Shown: positions 1 to 11,495 of the stretch, piece by piece
How the letters are laid out: each line of letters opens with the position of its first letter
Numbering within the stretch: the first letter of the stretch is position 1
Assembly: GCA_008973525.1 (NCBI GenBank)
Contig: WACJ01000523.1
Span: 930,001 to 994,000, forward strand
Direction: 5' to 3'
DNA from: Stenopsyche tienmushanensis
Lineage: Eukaryota > Arthropoda > Insecta > Trichoptera > Stenopsychidae
Length of the DNA stretch: 64,000 nt
The notes under the pieces: model-generated
What the model was told of the DNA's origin: nothing
The model's database searches: none
The model's input: only the letters and a program-made list of their open reading frames with translations
Position numbers and translations under genes: made by a program

Positions 1-646
1 ATGTCAGCTTATAAACCAGCGGACTCAAAAATCTAATCAATCAAACTTAAACAATCACACAATAGCATTCAAATTCCATTACAATAATCTAATTTTATAT
101 ATCTTTATAAAAGTAGTTATCTGCTTCTGAACAACCGCAATGGAATAATATGGTAACACTTAGTCTAATGAATCCCGCATAAATAAATAAGGAAATATCA
201 AAAACGATGACCAATATGCCTCTCATTACATAGGACCAACACATTTAATACAAATTTTTCAAATAGAAGGTGCCAAACTAATAAAGCAAATAGTAGCTAA
301 GTAACGAGTGATTCATTCCTTCACAATGTACCTCATACTAAATTGCAGATGACATCATCATTTATTCAGGATTGTAACTTTATAGGAGTTACCAAGTGTC
401 ATTTGTAATATATATTTAAAAATACGTCGAGTTAAATAAATGTAAAATTGCATAGAATTATACACGCTTTTGATAATGATGATTTGACACGGACGGTGAC
501 AAGACAGTATCAATTGTGACAGTATTGAAATCATGTGATTTTCTATTCAAATGAATATAACAGAATTTTCTGGCACATTATGCAATCATAAAAAATTGAA
601 AATAAATAGATTAAAGAGTTTGAATAATAAAAATACGGTATATTAC
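1..646. other. Probable intron of the Slik-like kinase gene
   Basis: AT-rich sequence with no coding exon I can recognise. It lies 3' (on the minus strand) of the kinase exon at 647-820, which ends in a GT splice donor, so it should be intron. The next kinase exon is outside the window. Confidence 0.5.
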
Positions 647-3204
647 CCAGAGTTTTTGATCGATAAAAAAAGCCTCGTGCAATTCAACAACGTTGGGATG
701 CTTGCATTCACTTAGAATATCAATTTCAATCATAAAATCAGCTAGATCATCTTCACCGTCTAATTGACATAGTTTAGCTGCAGCAAATTTTCCACTACTT
801 TTACCCTGTGCTTTGTAAACCTGAAAAAATATTCGCAAAAATCATTATTATACAGTGGCATACATTGATACAAATATTGATATCTATGAATAAACTCCAT
901 TTATTGAATTTATACGAAAAGATATAAAAGATTGAGTAGCATCCAAATGAAGCAAAAACCTATTTAAAGTTGTTTAGAAATTTACGTTATATAATTATAT
1001 AAGCAGATTATGATTTCATCTGCATTTGTGCTTTCAAATGAACGAGACGTTAATAAGTAATTCTATTTCTAGCGTAATTATCATTATTTAGCTTCTTTTA
1101 TAACACTTTGTCACACTTTTATATTTAAAGTAAGCAAATTCACCAACATGTGGATTTTTACAGGTGCTATTTTAATATTTTATGCAAGCACTTTGCGAAT
1201 TTCAAATAAAAATATATAAATGTATAGTTAACATGTAAACATAAAATATAGCATCGTAACTTATGATAAACAATATGGTGATTAACGAATCAGATAAAGA
1301 ATCGACATATTTGCAAGATTAATGCATAATCTTATTGTTTTGGTCATGATTTTATGTATCTATACTGTTTATCAATTTAAATGCCGATTTGGAATGCAGT
1401 GAAAATATTTTACAAAATGTACTGAACCGGAATTCAAATGCTGCCCGAAAGTTGGGAAAAAGTAGTGGCTAGCGATGGACAATACTTTAATTGGCTTGCT
1501 TTCAAGATAAAGGATTTATTTTCATGAAAAACGGCAGGAACTTATTCACTCACCCAATAGAATTATAAAGAAAAATTATATGGGGATATTGAATATTTTT
1601 ATCCCTAGCAATTTAAATGAGAATTCATAAACATGTTTTAATTATTTGCAAATAGTCGTTTGCATATCATCAATGGTTGATATTTAAAATGGTAGTAATT
1701 ATGCTATACAAATATAAGGATAATTGATAATAATACATACTAACTTCTAAAATGACTTATTTTATCAACCACAAAAAATTATGAAGATTATAATTTTCAA
1801 CTCAATCGTTATAACAAAATATTAAAATACCTCAAACAATCATACAAATAAATATCGTGGAAAAATCCACATAAGCATAATTAAATGAAGCACAATTTCA
1901 AAAGCGCAGCATATAATAAATTATTTTTTACCCCAGCATAATGAATTACTTATTTAAACTGGGCGTTCTGTAGGAGGGTTTTAGATTTAATTAGGCCCTG
2001 TCCGGTCCGACCAACTTCCCAATAGTTTCATTTTGTAATTAATATGGCTTTGAAGGTCATTTTTGTTAAGCCTCGCCATTCTTCGTTAAAAAATATCATC
2101 ACCCTTATCTTTATAGTCATCTAACGTCAAAATGACACATTTAATCATACTATAAAATCTTTTCGCACGAGATAACTTCTTCATTAATTCGATGACTTAT
2201 TTAAAAAAAAAATATCTTGAACCATCAAACATTTTAAAAGCAACCGAAAGCAGTCGTAAAGAAATGCTTCACATCATTCGATATCATATTATAGAACACT
2301 CGGAACCTGTGCAAAATTTACATTTACTTTTTTATTATATTGTGTTCCCATTTATTTTAAATGTTCCCATAAGCTATGTTGTATATTTTCAATGCAAAGA
2401 AGAAAGAGATCCGGCTAGTACGATGGATGCAATAAGACGTCCCAGCCAAGATCCCTAAGCTTTTCACGCATAAATTTCGCAAGATGAGGTAGCGCGTCAT
2501 CATACTGGAGAGTAATGGTGCGTCTATTCATCAAAGCTGGCCTCTTTTGATGCAATGCTGCATCCATCTATCCAACTGTGTGACCTTGTGGCAATACTTT
2601 CAACCAAATTATTCCTTTAGAATTTTACCATACACACAATAGCATTTTTTTTTTAAATACACTGAACTTTTAAGGGTTGAAATAGCCTTTTTGAATATTG
2701 CTCAACTTCTTTAGCAACCATTGATTATTGGACCATGATGTGCCATCCATTTTTGATGGTTAACATCGGATTGTCCTCGATTACAATCTTCAGGGCTGTT
2801 TTATCCGTCTAGATAAGTAATCCACTTCAAGACTCATCTTTCATTTACCATCTATTTTAAAGAGGGTGTTATCGAAAAAAAAAAGAACGACATAACATAT
2901 TGAAACATTCAATATTCATTAAAAATCAAATCCTTCTATCAAGTATTCAATGGAATACGTAATAACAAATATGACAAGTTCTACAAATAATTAATCAATT
3001 AAGAACATTATATTTACCTTTCCAAATGCACCATCTCCCAACTCGCCGATCATTTCCCAATATTCATCCGGGCTGCAGTCCATCCGAATATTGTTAAATA
3101 CGCGCTTTTTCTTGGCATCGCTGCCGCTGCTACCAATGTGGAGCACCTTTTTCAGGTTTTTCAAATTATTGAAGAAAGACATTTTGGCACGATTATTATA
3201 TACC
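647..3204 (-). CDS. Slik: STE20-like serine/threonine kinase (Slik/SLK/STK10), 5' coding exons, partial
   Basis: Partial gene reading leftward; only the first 113 residues are in the window. Coding exon 1 is 3018-3182 (ATG at 3182, 55 codons; exon probably begins at 3204 after a TAG acceptor) and exon 2 is 647-820 (58 codons), both in phase 0 with clean GT/AG borders. Together they give a kinase N-lobe: glycine-rich loop GELGDGAFGKV at residues 46-56, ATP-binding lysine 71 in FAAAKL, and helix-C glutamate 87 in FMIEID, followed by SECKHPNVVELHEAFF, which is typical of the SLK/STK10 group. Family members are membrane-associated kinases that phosphorylate ERM proteins; this is family knowledge, not visible here. 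The 2.2 kb intron between the exons holds a mariner relic. Another GCK-group kinase is possible but less likely. Confidence 0.85.
1438..1560 (+). mobile_element. Mariner transposase C-terminal fragment
   Basis: Plus-strand translation gives LPESWEKVVASDGQYFN, the characteristic C-terminal end of mariner-family transposases, followed after frame breaks by a stretch like the tail before the terminal repeat. Only about 120 bp remain. It is in the opposite orientation to the other mariner piece in this intron, so they are separate insertions or a rearranged copy. Confidence 0.65.
2400..2870 (-). mobile_element. Decayed mariner transposase fragment
   Basis: On the minus strand around 2530-2400 the translation reads YDDALPHLAKFMREKL then RDLGWDVLLHP, matching the mariner catalytic block (HDNARPH... 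LGWEVLPHPPYSPDL). A stop interrupts it just after. The first conserved aspartate of this block is retained, but the third catalytic region is disrupted. Outer ends are approximate. Confidence 0.65.
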
Positions 3205-6200
3205 CTACGATAAGTAAGTTCTATCCCCTATCACACCCTTCACTATTATCACAATTAATAAGTTGTATATGAAAAAAATATGTCTTTTTTGACTTTATTA
3301 ATTATGTATTTTTTTTAAAAAATATTTCTGCGTCAATCGCGACACGTCCTACGCTATGAATTAATTTCACTTAATCGAGAGTTAAATTATGAATTAAATT
3401 AAGACAGTTGGGAATTGTCAACTAAATGAGGTTAAAAATGTTGAACTGTGGAGTCAATGTTTCACAAAATGGTAAATTAACACATCTCACTTTTCACATT
3501 TTCACAACGCAATCTTGCTGATGAAATTTTCTCCAAAGAAAAACATAATCTGAAACAAGAGAAACAAACATGTAAGCAATGGTCAATTCTTTAAATACAC
3601 GTCACAACATTCAAATTCCATTCTTATACGATTAAAAGAAAGCATCAAATTGAATAGATTATATAAGTATAGAATGAAATTACAGAAATGAAACAATTTT
3701 GTTCAGGAGAGTATCAATTTGGATGAACGTAACATTTTCAATTTTAATAATCGATCATTGGCACAATTGATACAATTGTCGATCAATTTTAAATGCTTCT
3801 ATTGTCTATAAAAAACGTGCATCATTTTTAATAAATTTGTATTCATTCGATGCGACCTTCATACTAAATGACCGAGTTTCTTTTCGCAAATATTTTTGAA
3901 TCGTGCAATTTTTATCAATCTGGTATTTGATAAAGGGATGAGTGTGGGAGTATTGGTGAATGTTTATGAAGCCAAGAATTTATAATAAAATATCATCATA
4001 ATAATACAGCAGATAAACTATTTCTATATGCATAAAATTTGCATTCTATTTCAACACCATCGATATTTTAAAAGTAGACCAAGGACGGGGAACATGCGGC
4101 TTTCTAGGACTTCAATTGCAGCCTGCCTTTTGACCCAATTTACAAATAAATTAATGCAACCTCACAACATAAAAAGGTCTCCTACCTCCGGAGTAGATAA
4201 ACGCAATTAGTTCCGCGCAACGAATAATAATCACCGAGATCTATCAAAAGAGCAGGATACGTTAAAAGTAGAAATATTTAATTACACTGAAATTCAGGAG
4301 GCACAGGAAGTACAAAAACTGTCGATCTCAATTTTAATTTTGCAATATTACAAATTAATCACAATTATAACAAAAAATAATCAGGTGAAAAATATTACTA
4401 CGCAATCTAAGATCCACCCTGAATATTGAAGAAGATCAAGAAAAAAACGGGGACAAGGAGATCCACCACACTCCCGAATATATGAAATTCGAAGAGATAT
4501 AAAAATGTGAGAAGAGAGTTCTGCCACATGGCTGCTTATGCTGTGTAATTGTTTACATGAGTCACAATATAGTCGTCCAGCGGTGACTGAGGGTCTCCTT
4601 AGACTGAGGGCTTCTACTATTATGTCAGATGTGTGCGATTCTACTACTTATTATGCGTTCCGATTCTGCTTCTATGAGTCGTTTGGACAACATGCCCACA
4701 CACGTCCACAGAATATGATCTGCGTCCATGTATAGATCTCGCCATGGATAATCCGATGCGTTCCTCAAAGACAGGCTCTGCTTCCTCCGGCTCGCAACAA
4801 ATGCACCCCACAAACAGATTGCAGTTTTTCCGACGCTTCAACGGCGATCGAGAGTGACTCACGAAAAGGAGAAATCGACTAGGATTAAATTGAAAGATTG
4901 CACTATCTCGTATGTCACTTTATTCACACTCTAAACTGTGACGATTCACACGGACACTCCATGTGAAACGGAGAGCTTTGGAACCGACAGTACGATGCCA
5001 GCAGCAGCAATCATTGTCGATGACTGGTTTTGCACGTGCCGTATTGTCCCAGTCTTTCCGACCGTGCTCCGGCTAGTAGCCTTCACTAAATGGCACTAAA
5101 TCGCCTCCTAATCTAATTGAAGGCACACGCTGCCCTTTTGGACCTTTTAGCATGATCCCGATGAACTTTTTGGTTGCAAAAGCAAGCTTGTGTTTACCCT
5201 CCATTCACAGAGAAAGCTAGTGGCCTCATTAACCCCATCTTTAATATCCTTGCGTGTTTTCCGACAAACCGTTATGATGAGTCCGTCAGCATAGGCTACA
5301 AACTCATCGTCGTCCAGTACGATGTTTCAGATCTGATCCATGTGGATCAATCAGATCAAGAGAAACGGAAATAAATTGTCCAATCAAAATAAGAATTCAA
5401 GATGATATAACGGTTTAAAACTATTTTAAAACATCAACAATCGTTTAAATATCTTTTATTAATTTACGAATCCAAACAATGTTATCATATTAGATAACAA
5501 CATAAAATATGCCATTTAATCTTTGTAATTATCTATAAATTTTAAACTGAAATATTTTCCGTTTGACGCTAAATGACACACCTAAATAAATATTTAAAAA
5601 ACTTCGACGAAAGCGCTTAGGGTTAAGCGACAGAGTGCATAACTTAGCATGCGCGCTATTAAACGATACGGCACTAATTGGATCAAATGAAATCCTTCAA
5701 TTTTGCTTTTGTCTAGAGGTCAAACTATCGCTTTCTTGTTTTTTTTTTTTTAAATCATTCACATAAGGATCAATGATAAAAGTATTGCTAGCTACGGTGC
5801 TAACAATCAATTGCTGCTACACATTGACAGAGATTAACGGAGTTCAACGCTCAAAAAAGGTTTATCGACGACAAAAAATAAAATTATATCTGCACAACGG
5901 AATCTACTTCCAGGGATGATTCATGCATATTATTATATTTGAATTATCTTTACATATGAAAGTTATTCAAGCCGGATGAATTGAAATTTGACACATTCAT
6001 AAAACGGCAAGACGAATAAGACTACGAATAGAATCCATAATCTGAATTAAATTCAATCGTAAATGCTAATTTTAATTTTCGAATATTATACTTACTACAC
6101 AATTAACGTGTATCGTGTCGCTCTAATGAATCAACACTGGTGGTCGGCATTACAAGAAACATATCCATGTTGTTACATCCTATTTGTATTAACGAGATGA

Positions 6201-6696
6201 ATCGCTTATTAATTAAAAACTCTACAGATTTAATCGTCGAAATTCATCCAATTTTTGACATTCATTTTGTATCCATTGATAATACAAATGTTATTATTTA
6301 CATTGAAGGACCGCATTGGGTGACTTCAAAAAGGGAATGTGTCATATCGAGGGCGAAAAAATCCAATTAGTAAAAAAATCGAATTCAGTGGGATTTTCTA
6401 AAGATAATACGATAAAATATAAACCGGCACAACGGCCACAGCAGCAGTGTAACAGCACGTAGGAGTGCGAGGTGGGGGGGCGCATTCCCCGAAAACGATC
6501 ACGAACAAGCGGATTCGAGCGAATCGCAGATCTTCAGCTCCAACGTATGGCTAAAAATGTCGAGAGCGGAGCGCTGACCGACAGGATAAGGCCCGGGTTC
6601 GGCGTCCATTCGCTGTGACAGCAGGACGGGCGGGGGCGAGCGCGGGGGCGGAAACAGAAACGATAGCAATCGGCAGAAAGTGCAAGGGGGACTCAC
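3205..6696 (-). other. Probable 5' UTR intron of Slik-like gene
   Basis: If the non-coding first exon at 6697 onward belongs to the kinase, this is a 3.5 kb intron between a GTGAGT donor at 6696 and a TAG acceptor at 3205-3207. Apart from the R1-like fragment at 4620-5380 I recognise nothing in it; the remaining open frames are short and show no family resemblance. Confidence 0.4.
4620..5380 (-). mobile_element. R1-like non-LTR retrotransposon relic (reverse transcriptase piece)
   Basis: Minus-strand translation around 5310-5130 reads DDDEFVAYADGLIITV and then KTRKDIKDGVNEATSFLCEW, which fits the RT active-site region (F-x-A-Y-A-D-D) of R1-clade elements, with the second aspartate of the YADD box changed to glycine. 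The GC-rich stretch at 4640-4960 on the same strand looks like another part of the same or a related element. Stops and frame changes show that it is dead. Confidence 0.6.
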
Positions 6697-6850
6697 CTTC
6701 GAATTAGTGGGACGTACTAAAGGGGCGCAGCACTACCCTCGCATCGGGGGCGGGGGCCCCTCCCCGCACGAGGCCGCCATTTCCTTCGGACCCAACACTG
6801 CACAACATATTAATCGAACGACACACCATCGATTGCGACCATGCTTGTCT
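6430..6850 (-). promoter_or_regulatory. GC- and CpG-rich island with probable Slik 5' UTR exon
   Basis: A sharp GC-rich, CpG-rich block in AT-rich surroundings. On the minus strand it contains a consensus splice donor, GAAG|GTGAGT, with the exon ending at 6697. Upstream of the donor a short frame begins ATGGCGGCC at about 6780 and stops in TAG after about 15 codons, so it would act as an upstream ORF in a leader rather than as the protein start. The simplest reading is the promoter and non-coding first exon of the Slik-like gene. It could also serve CHMP7, whose ATG lies about 0.8 kb to the right on the plus strand. Confidence 0.45.
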
Positions 6851-7656
6851 TTCACATTTCACTTATCGAGTGTATCTTTGCACTATCAAAATTAATTTCA
6901 TACTCAAGACAAACAATCTGTTGAAGCTAAATAATCATTGGCAGTACGTTAATAATACTTTAAAAAAATATTTAATGCTAAAAATTTGAACATGATTTAA
7001 ATTTAAAATCATCAAAAAATAAAAATATACGATTTTCACACCATCATGTATGTTATGCAAATATATTTGTTTAAATATTTTTTTAAAATAATATTCCCAT
7101 TATAAAATTAATAATTTAATCGCATGTGTATTCAGATCGAATTTATTTTATTCAATAAAAAATATCACATTTTAATGTTTTAAATTTTTTAACCTCAAAT
7201 AAAATTATTATTCAATATAATATTTTATCATTTGTTATTAATATTTAAAAATAAATCTTATTCGATTTGATTTATAATATTTTGGAGCAAAGCTACTCAA
7301 ATTTATTATGCTCGAAATTATATATGTCGTTTTAGCCAAAGTTTGACACAAGCAAGTGACAGATACAACGCATTGTTAGTTCAGCAACGGTGATATTTAT
7401 CAGGCAGTTCGATTTGTTTATCAATTTGTCCGAAATGTTCATATGAATACAGGATTAGCATAGAATGATTTCGTTTATTCCAGCAAGAACGATATGAGCG
7501 TGTTGCATAACAAAAGGAACCAAAATAATTTTCTATTTATATATACACTTAAATAAAAAAACGAATGTAATTATTTGACATGTATATAAAAATTTAAATT
7601 AAATAAATATATGATGCGCGTAACAAACAAATTGATCTTCACAGATACATTTTATC
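6850..7656. other. Intergenic, upstream of CHMP7
   Basis: Very AT-rich with many short A/T runs; no coding or repeat signal recognised. A CAG at 7642-7644 just before the CHMP7 ATG could be a splice acceptor for a 5' UTR exon, but I cannot place its donor. Confidence 0.4.
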
Positions 7657-10600
7657 ATGTCGTCCAACGAGAATGCACTCCCCGTCAATCCTATGCCGGA
7701 ATGTTGGACAAACGATGTGAGAATGGATTCACTCTTTGCACCTTTTCGCTTGAAGAGTCTCAATCCTATCGATTGGGATTCTAAAATGACTTTTTGGTGT
7801 AATCTAATAGAAAAATGGTGCGATGAAAGTGGACGGCCTATGTTTACATTGGACGATGCAAAGACTGCTTTTCGAAGAAAAAATCAAACTCCGGCTTGTT
7901 TAGACACTGTCATAGATGAAATGAAAAAGTAAGTCGGAAATATTTTTATGCATGCATTTATAATATTTATAATGTTCTCCGACGTTATCTAAATTTCAAT
8001 CTAGAACAGGATCTATTCGATTAAAGAGTGACGTTACAACTGCGGATCAAAACAGCTGGATGAACTGGGGAATAAAGCAAATATTTCGACCGGCATCGTG
8101 GGCCGTAAATGCATTACTATCACCTATTTCACCGTCCAAATCTATCAACGTAGGATCTATTGCTGTAGTACACATGGCATCGTTAAAAGTATTTTTTTTA
8201 AATATTTAAATGAAAAACGTTTTCTGACTTATATTCAGATTTATTTATTGATTTTCTTAATTTTGCAGAAGCGAGCTTCGAAATTTTTATCGAGTGTTCC
8301 AGATGACTTTAAAATTGGCAATATGACAAACTTACGAAATTTACCCAACTTAGAGTTCGACGATGAAACCATATCTTTGATATTGAATTATCTAGTTTCA
8401 CAACGCTTAGCGGTTGTTTCCATGGATGGGCAAACTTATAAATTGGGTTTGTGCTTTAATATAATCAATAGTGCTATTTAAATGTATGATAGTAAATTAA
8501 AACTGTTTTAAATTTCATTTCATTAGCTCAAAACGAGCACACTAAAGTTGCTGATTTCACTGAAGGTGAACTATGTTTACCGCAATTATTGCGTACTAGA
8601 AAAAACTTGGAGACGATAATAAATCAAATAGATAAAAACATAATTGAATGCAAAGATGCAGCTAAACTGAATATTTCAAAGGGAAACAAAGCTATGGTAT
8701 GTCTTTATTTTTAATATACACAATATGTATTTCCTATTATTATTGCATTATTTTTACACATTTAAATGTATTATTAGGGGGACCGAAAAGTTCTTTAATT
8801 TTTCACTGAAAAACTTATCTAAGTGCATTTTTATTCCTCCGAATTTCCAATCCAAGTTCCCTCATTTTTTCCTGTATTTTTGCAGTATACGCTAAAAAAA
8901 AAGCTCATCGAAGAAATTTTGATTACTTTTCGGTTCACCTAATATTTGAAAACTAGAAATCTTTATTCCTCAATTAAGTCCATCATTTTAAAGAAAAAAA
9001 CAAATGCAATAATAAATTTATTTATAGAAGATTGAAGCTGTCTTTTAGTAATATTTTTGTGTTATATTTAAGGCAATGCATCATTTAAAGCAGAAAAAGA
9101 ATTCCGAAAACCGCCTAATAAAAGTGTCCAATAATATGGATACAATTGTAGGATTAATCGACACAATCAAACAAACTCACACCGATGCCGAAGTCCTAAA
9201 TGCGTATAAGTGAGTATTTACATTTGTAAGTATGTAAAATTTAATACCGTAATTGTGTGTTTAAATTTTCAATATCGTTTTTTACAGACAGGGTTTGAGA
9301 GCATTGAAGACAAATATGAAACAATTCGGATTGGAAGAAAATAACGTTCTGGATACAATGGATAACCTAAAGGAGGTAAAAATTATATTTACGGTCTCGC
9401 TCAAAACTGTTCAAATGTTTCCCAAATGTTTCTTTTTGCTTCGTTTTTTGTCAAATCACACCCATTTAGACTTTAAAATATAGTATTTCTTTTATATTTG
9501 ATAATGTCTAAGTATGGATTTCATTGAAAGAAAAAATAAGACAAAAAATAGAAAAATGCATTTGAACAGTTTTGTTCAGTACTTTCTTGGGTACCTTTTG
9601 CGTCAATTATGACTTGCAATTGACTAGGCATCAAGGAAATGAGCTTCCAACATTGTTCGGTAGTGACGTTGTCCCATTCCTTTTGGAACCAAGTACAAAG
9701 CTTGTCACAAAAAGACCAGAGCTTCTCAATTGGAGTCTGGAAACTGAGCAGGCCAAGGGAAGACTTCCCAATTATTCTCTTCCAATCACTTTTTGATGGA
9801 ACAGACAGTGTGCTTGGGGTTTACACAAATCATTCGATAGAATACGGTTGACCTTTATTTCATCTGACCAGATAACCCGCTTCCAATCCTCTAAGGTCCA
9901 GTTGACGTATGTTTTTGCAAATTCAAATCTCTTACGGCAATGCTGCATAATTAATTAAAAGACTTGGGGGGCATTTGCAACAGTCATTCGACTGACGTCT
10001 ACTTGGAGAAATTCCTTGACTTGAGTCGCAATTTGCACGACGTTATCAATTAGAATTTGATGGAAATCGTAAGACAGAGACGAGAGTCTTGCGTCTCATC
10101 ATACATGCGTGCATCGATGGCAAAGTTGTGCCGTAAAGGTACCCCTACACGTCTAAACATTCTCAATATATTCTCAATAGACATTCAATGCAACACAGAT
10201 AAGACGACTTTCGTTTGTGTTGTCTTTAGAGCAGGCGTTTGTTTAGATAATTAAGATACTAGCATCATTCTTATCGTTGACCAATTTTGTTATTCCTCCT
10301 TGAATGTTCTGGAGTGGCGTCATTAGCCAAGTATCACCACTCTTTGCAAAATCTACTCCTTCATAAACTGGCATGCTTGCACAACAACGTTGGCGAAATG
10401 CTGCACATGCAAATGGGGCACAGGGATCATTTTTGGTTTAAAATTGGCACACAGACAGGGCTGCATGAGGCACGAATTTAACAGCCACCTTTTCTTCCCT
10501 AAATCTTTTGTTAAAATTCACTGAAATAAACTCCAAGTCACTCCAGATAGCTCCCCGACTTCTTCAATGGTCCAGCAATCATCAATTTTCATCGATGTTT

Positions 10601-11022
10601 TTTAAATAACATTTTATGCTTTTAAATTTTAGGCTCTTGAAGATTATAATGTGATCGAAGAAGCTCTTGGACAGCCATTAATTCCCAGCTCGGAAGATGA
10701 TGAACTTGAATTAGAAGCGGAATTAATGGATCTTATTACTCCCGTTGATAAGGACGGTGGGGATAATTCTGCGGCTGCAGATGATGCAGATGAAACTGAA
10801 TCATTATCATTAGGTATTTTTTATTTCATATATCCAATATCCTTGCGCTATAATAAAATAAATCAAAAATGTAATTGTTTTGCTTTGTTTTTTTGCATTT
10901 CAGATTTTGATAATCTGAACATAAAAGCTGAAGAAGCAATCGAAAATCCTACGAACAAAAAAATACCCAGTTCTAAGAGCAAAGAGCAGCCGAATAAAAT
11001 TGAGATATTGTCGAGTAGATGA
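7657..11022 (+). CDS. CHMP7: CHMP7, ESCRT-III-related protein (charged multivesicular body protein 7)
   Basis: Eight exons: 7657-7928, 8005-8188, 8269-8446, 8527-8696, 9073-9209, 9288-9375, 10633-10813, 10904-11022. All have GT/AG borders and the phases join without a break to give 442 aa, close to the usual 450 or so. The N-terminal half (about residues 10-210) carries the CHMP7 winged-helix region, with the blocks ECWTNDVRMDSLFAPFR and FWCNLIEKWCDESGRP; residues from about 225 form the basic, helical Snf7 core. The acidic C-terminal part includes DDELELEAELMDLI, resembling a MIT-interacting motif. In other animals CHMP7 works with LEM2 in nuclear-envelope resealing and recruits downstream ESCRT-III. 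Introns 1-3 and 5 are 76-80 bp; introns 4 and 6 are enlarged by transposons. Confidence 0.93.
8774..8942 (-). mobile_element. Mariner-derived MITE (internally deleted element) in CHMP7 intron 4
   Basis: About 170 bp bounded by inverted ends: TTAGGGGGACCGAAAAGT at the left and the complement of TTAGGTGAACCGAAAAGT at the right. Between them the minus strand still encodes AYTAKIQEKMRELGLE, which matches the mariner block before the third catalytic aspartate. It is therefore a deletion derivative of a mariner rather than a random inverted repeat. Confidence 0.7.
9560..10600 (-). mobile_element. Tc1/mariner transposase relics in CHMP7 intron 6
   Basis: At least two relics. At 9900-9840 (minus) the translation WTLEDWKRVIWSDEIKVNRI matches the Tc1 catalytic block. 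At 9770-9600 it continues with PIEKLWSFCDKLCTW and SLMPSQLQVIIDAKGTQEST, the Tc1 C-terminal end. At about 10510-10410 a different minus-strand frame reads PHAALSVCQF then TKNDPCAP, like the HNALSVREFLAKN block of another mariner-type transposase. All are broken by stops. Confidence 0.65.
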
Positions 11023-11495
11023 TATAGACGTGAGAATTACAGCGTGACAAATTTTTATGTGAAAATATGCCTTTTATATATTATGTAAATCTTTATATGA
11101 CACAAACGATTTAAATTTAATTGTATAGTTTTTATTTAATTACAAATTTATATTTTAGTGGAAGTGGGTTTTATACATATTCGATACTTAAATAAATGAC
11201 AAAAAATACTATTTTATATATATACTAAAATTTCGTATATTTTTTTCTCCGTGTAAATACATTAGCAACCATATTTATAAAATTTAAATTTAATTAAAAT
11301 AACAATAAATGAGAGATTTTAATGCCTTTTTTCCCTTTAATATTATTCAAATATTACTGAATACCATGTACCATACCAATGCACTGCTTATTTCGACGGA
11401 CATCCGTAGAAATGTATTATTTTCTTTCACATTACAAACGGACAGAACTTTCCAGTAGACCTAATATAATTAAATTATTTTTGATATGTTAAAAC
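11023..11495. other. Tail-to-tail intergenic region between CHMP7 and CFAP91
   Basis: Short AT-rich spacer containing the 3' UTRs of both genes (AATAAA-like signals near 11188 and further along). At about 11370-11463 a sequence ending in the complement of TTAGGTCTACTGGAAAGTTC looks like the end of another mariner element. It lies directly downstream of the CFAP91 stop. Confidence 0.5.

Larger units (their letters stand above)
821..3017 (-). other. Intron of Slik-like gene carrying transposon relics
   Basis: Intron bounded by GT at 3016-3017 and AG at 821-822 (minus strand). Apart from two mariner fragments (1438-1560 and about 2400-2870) I see only AT-rich sequence. Confidence 0.7.

Noticed and set aside
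2192..2458. 88-aa plus-strand open frame
   Set aside because: It runs antisense through the mariner relic at 2400 and is AT-driven before that; no family resemblance.
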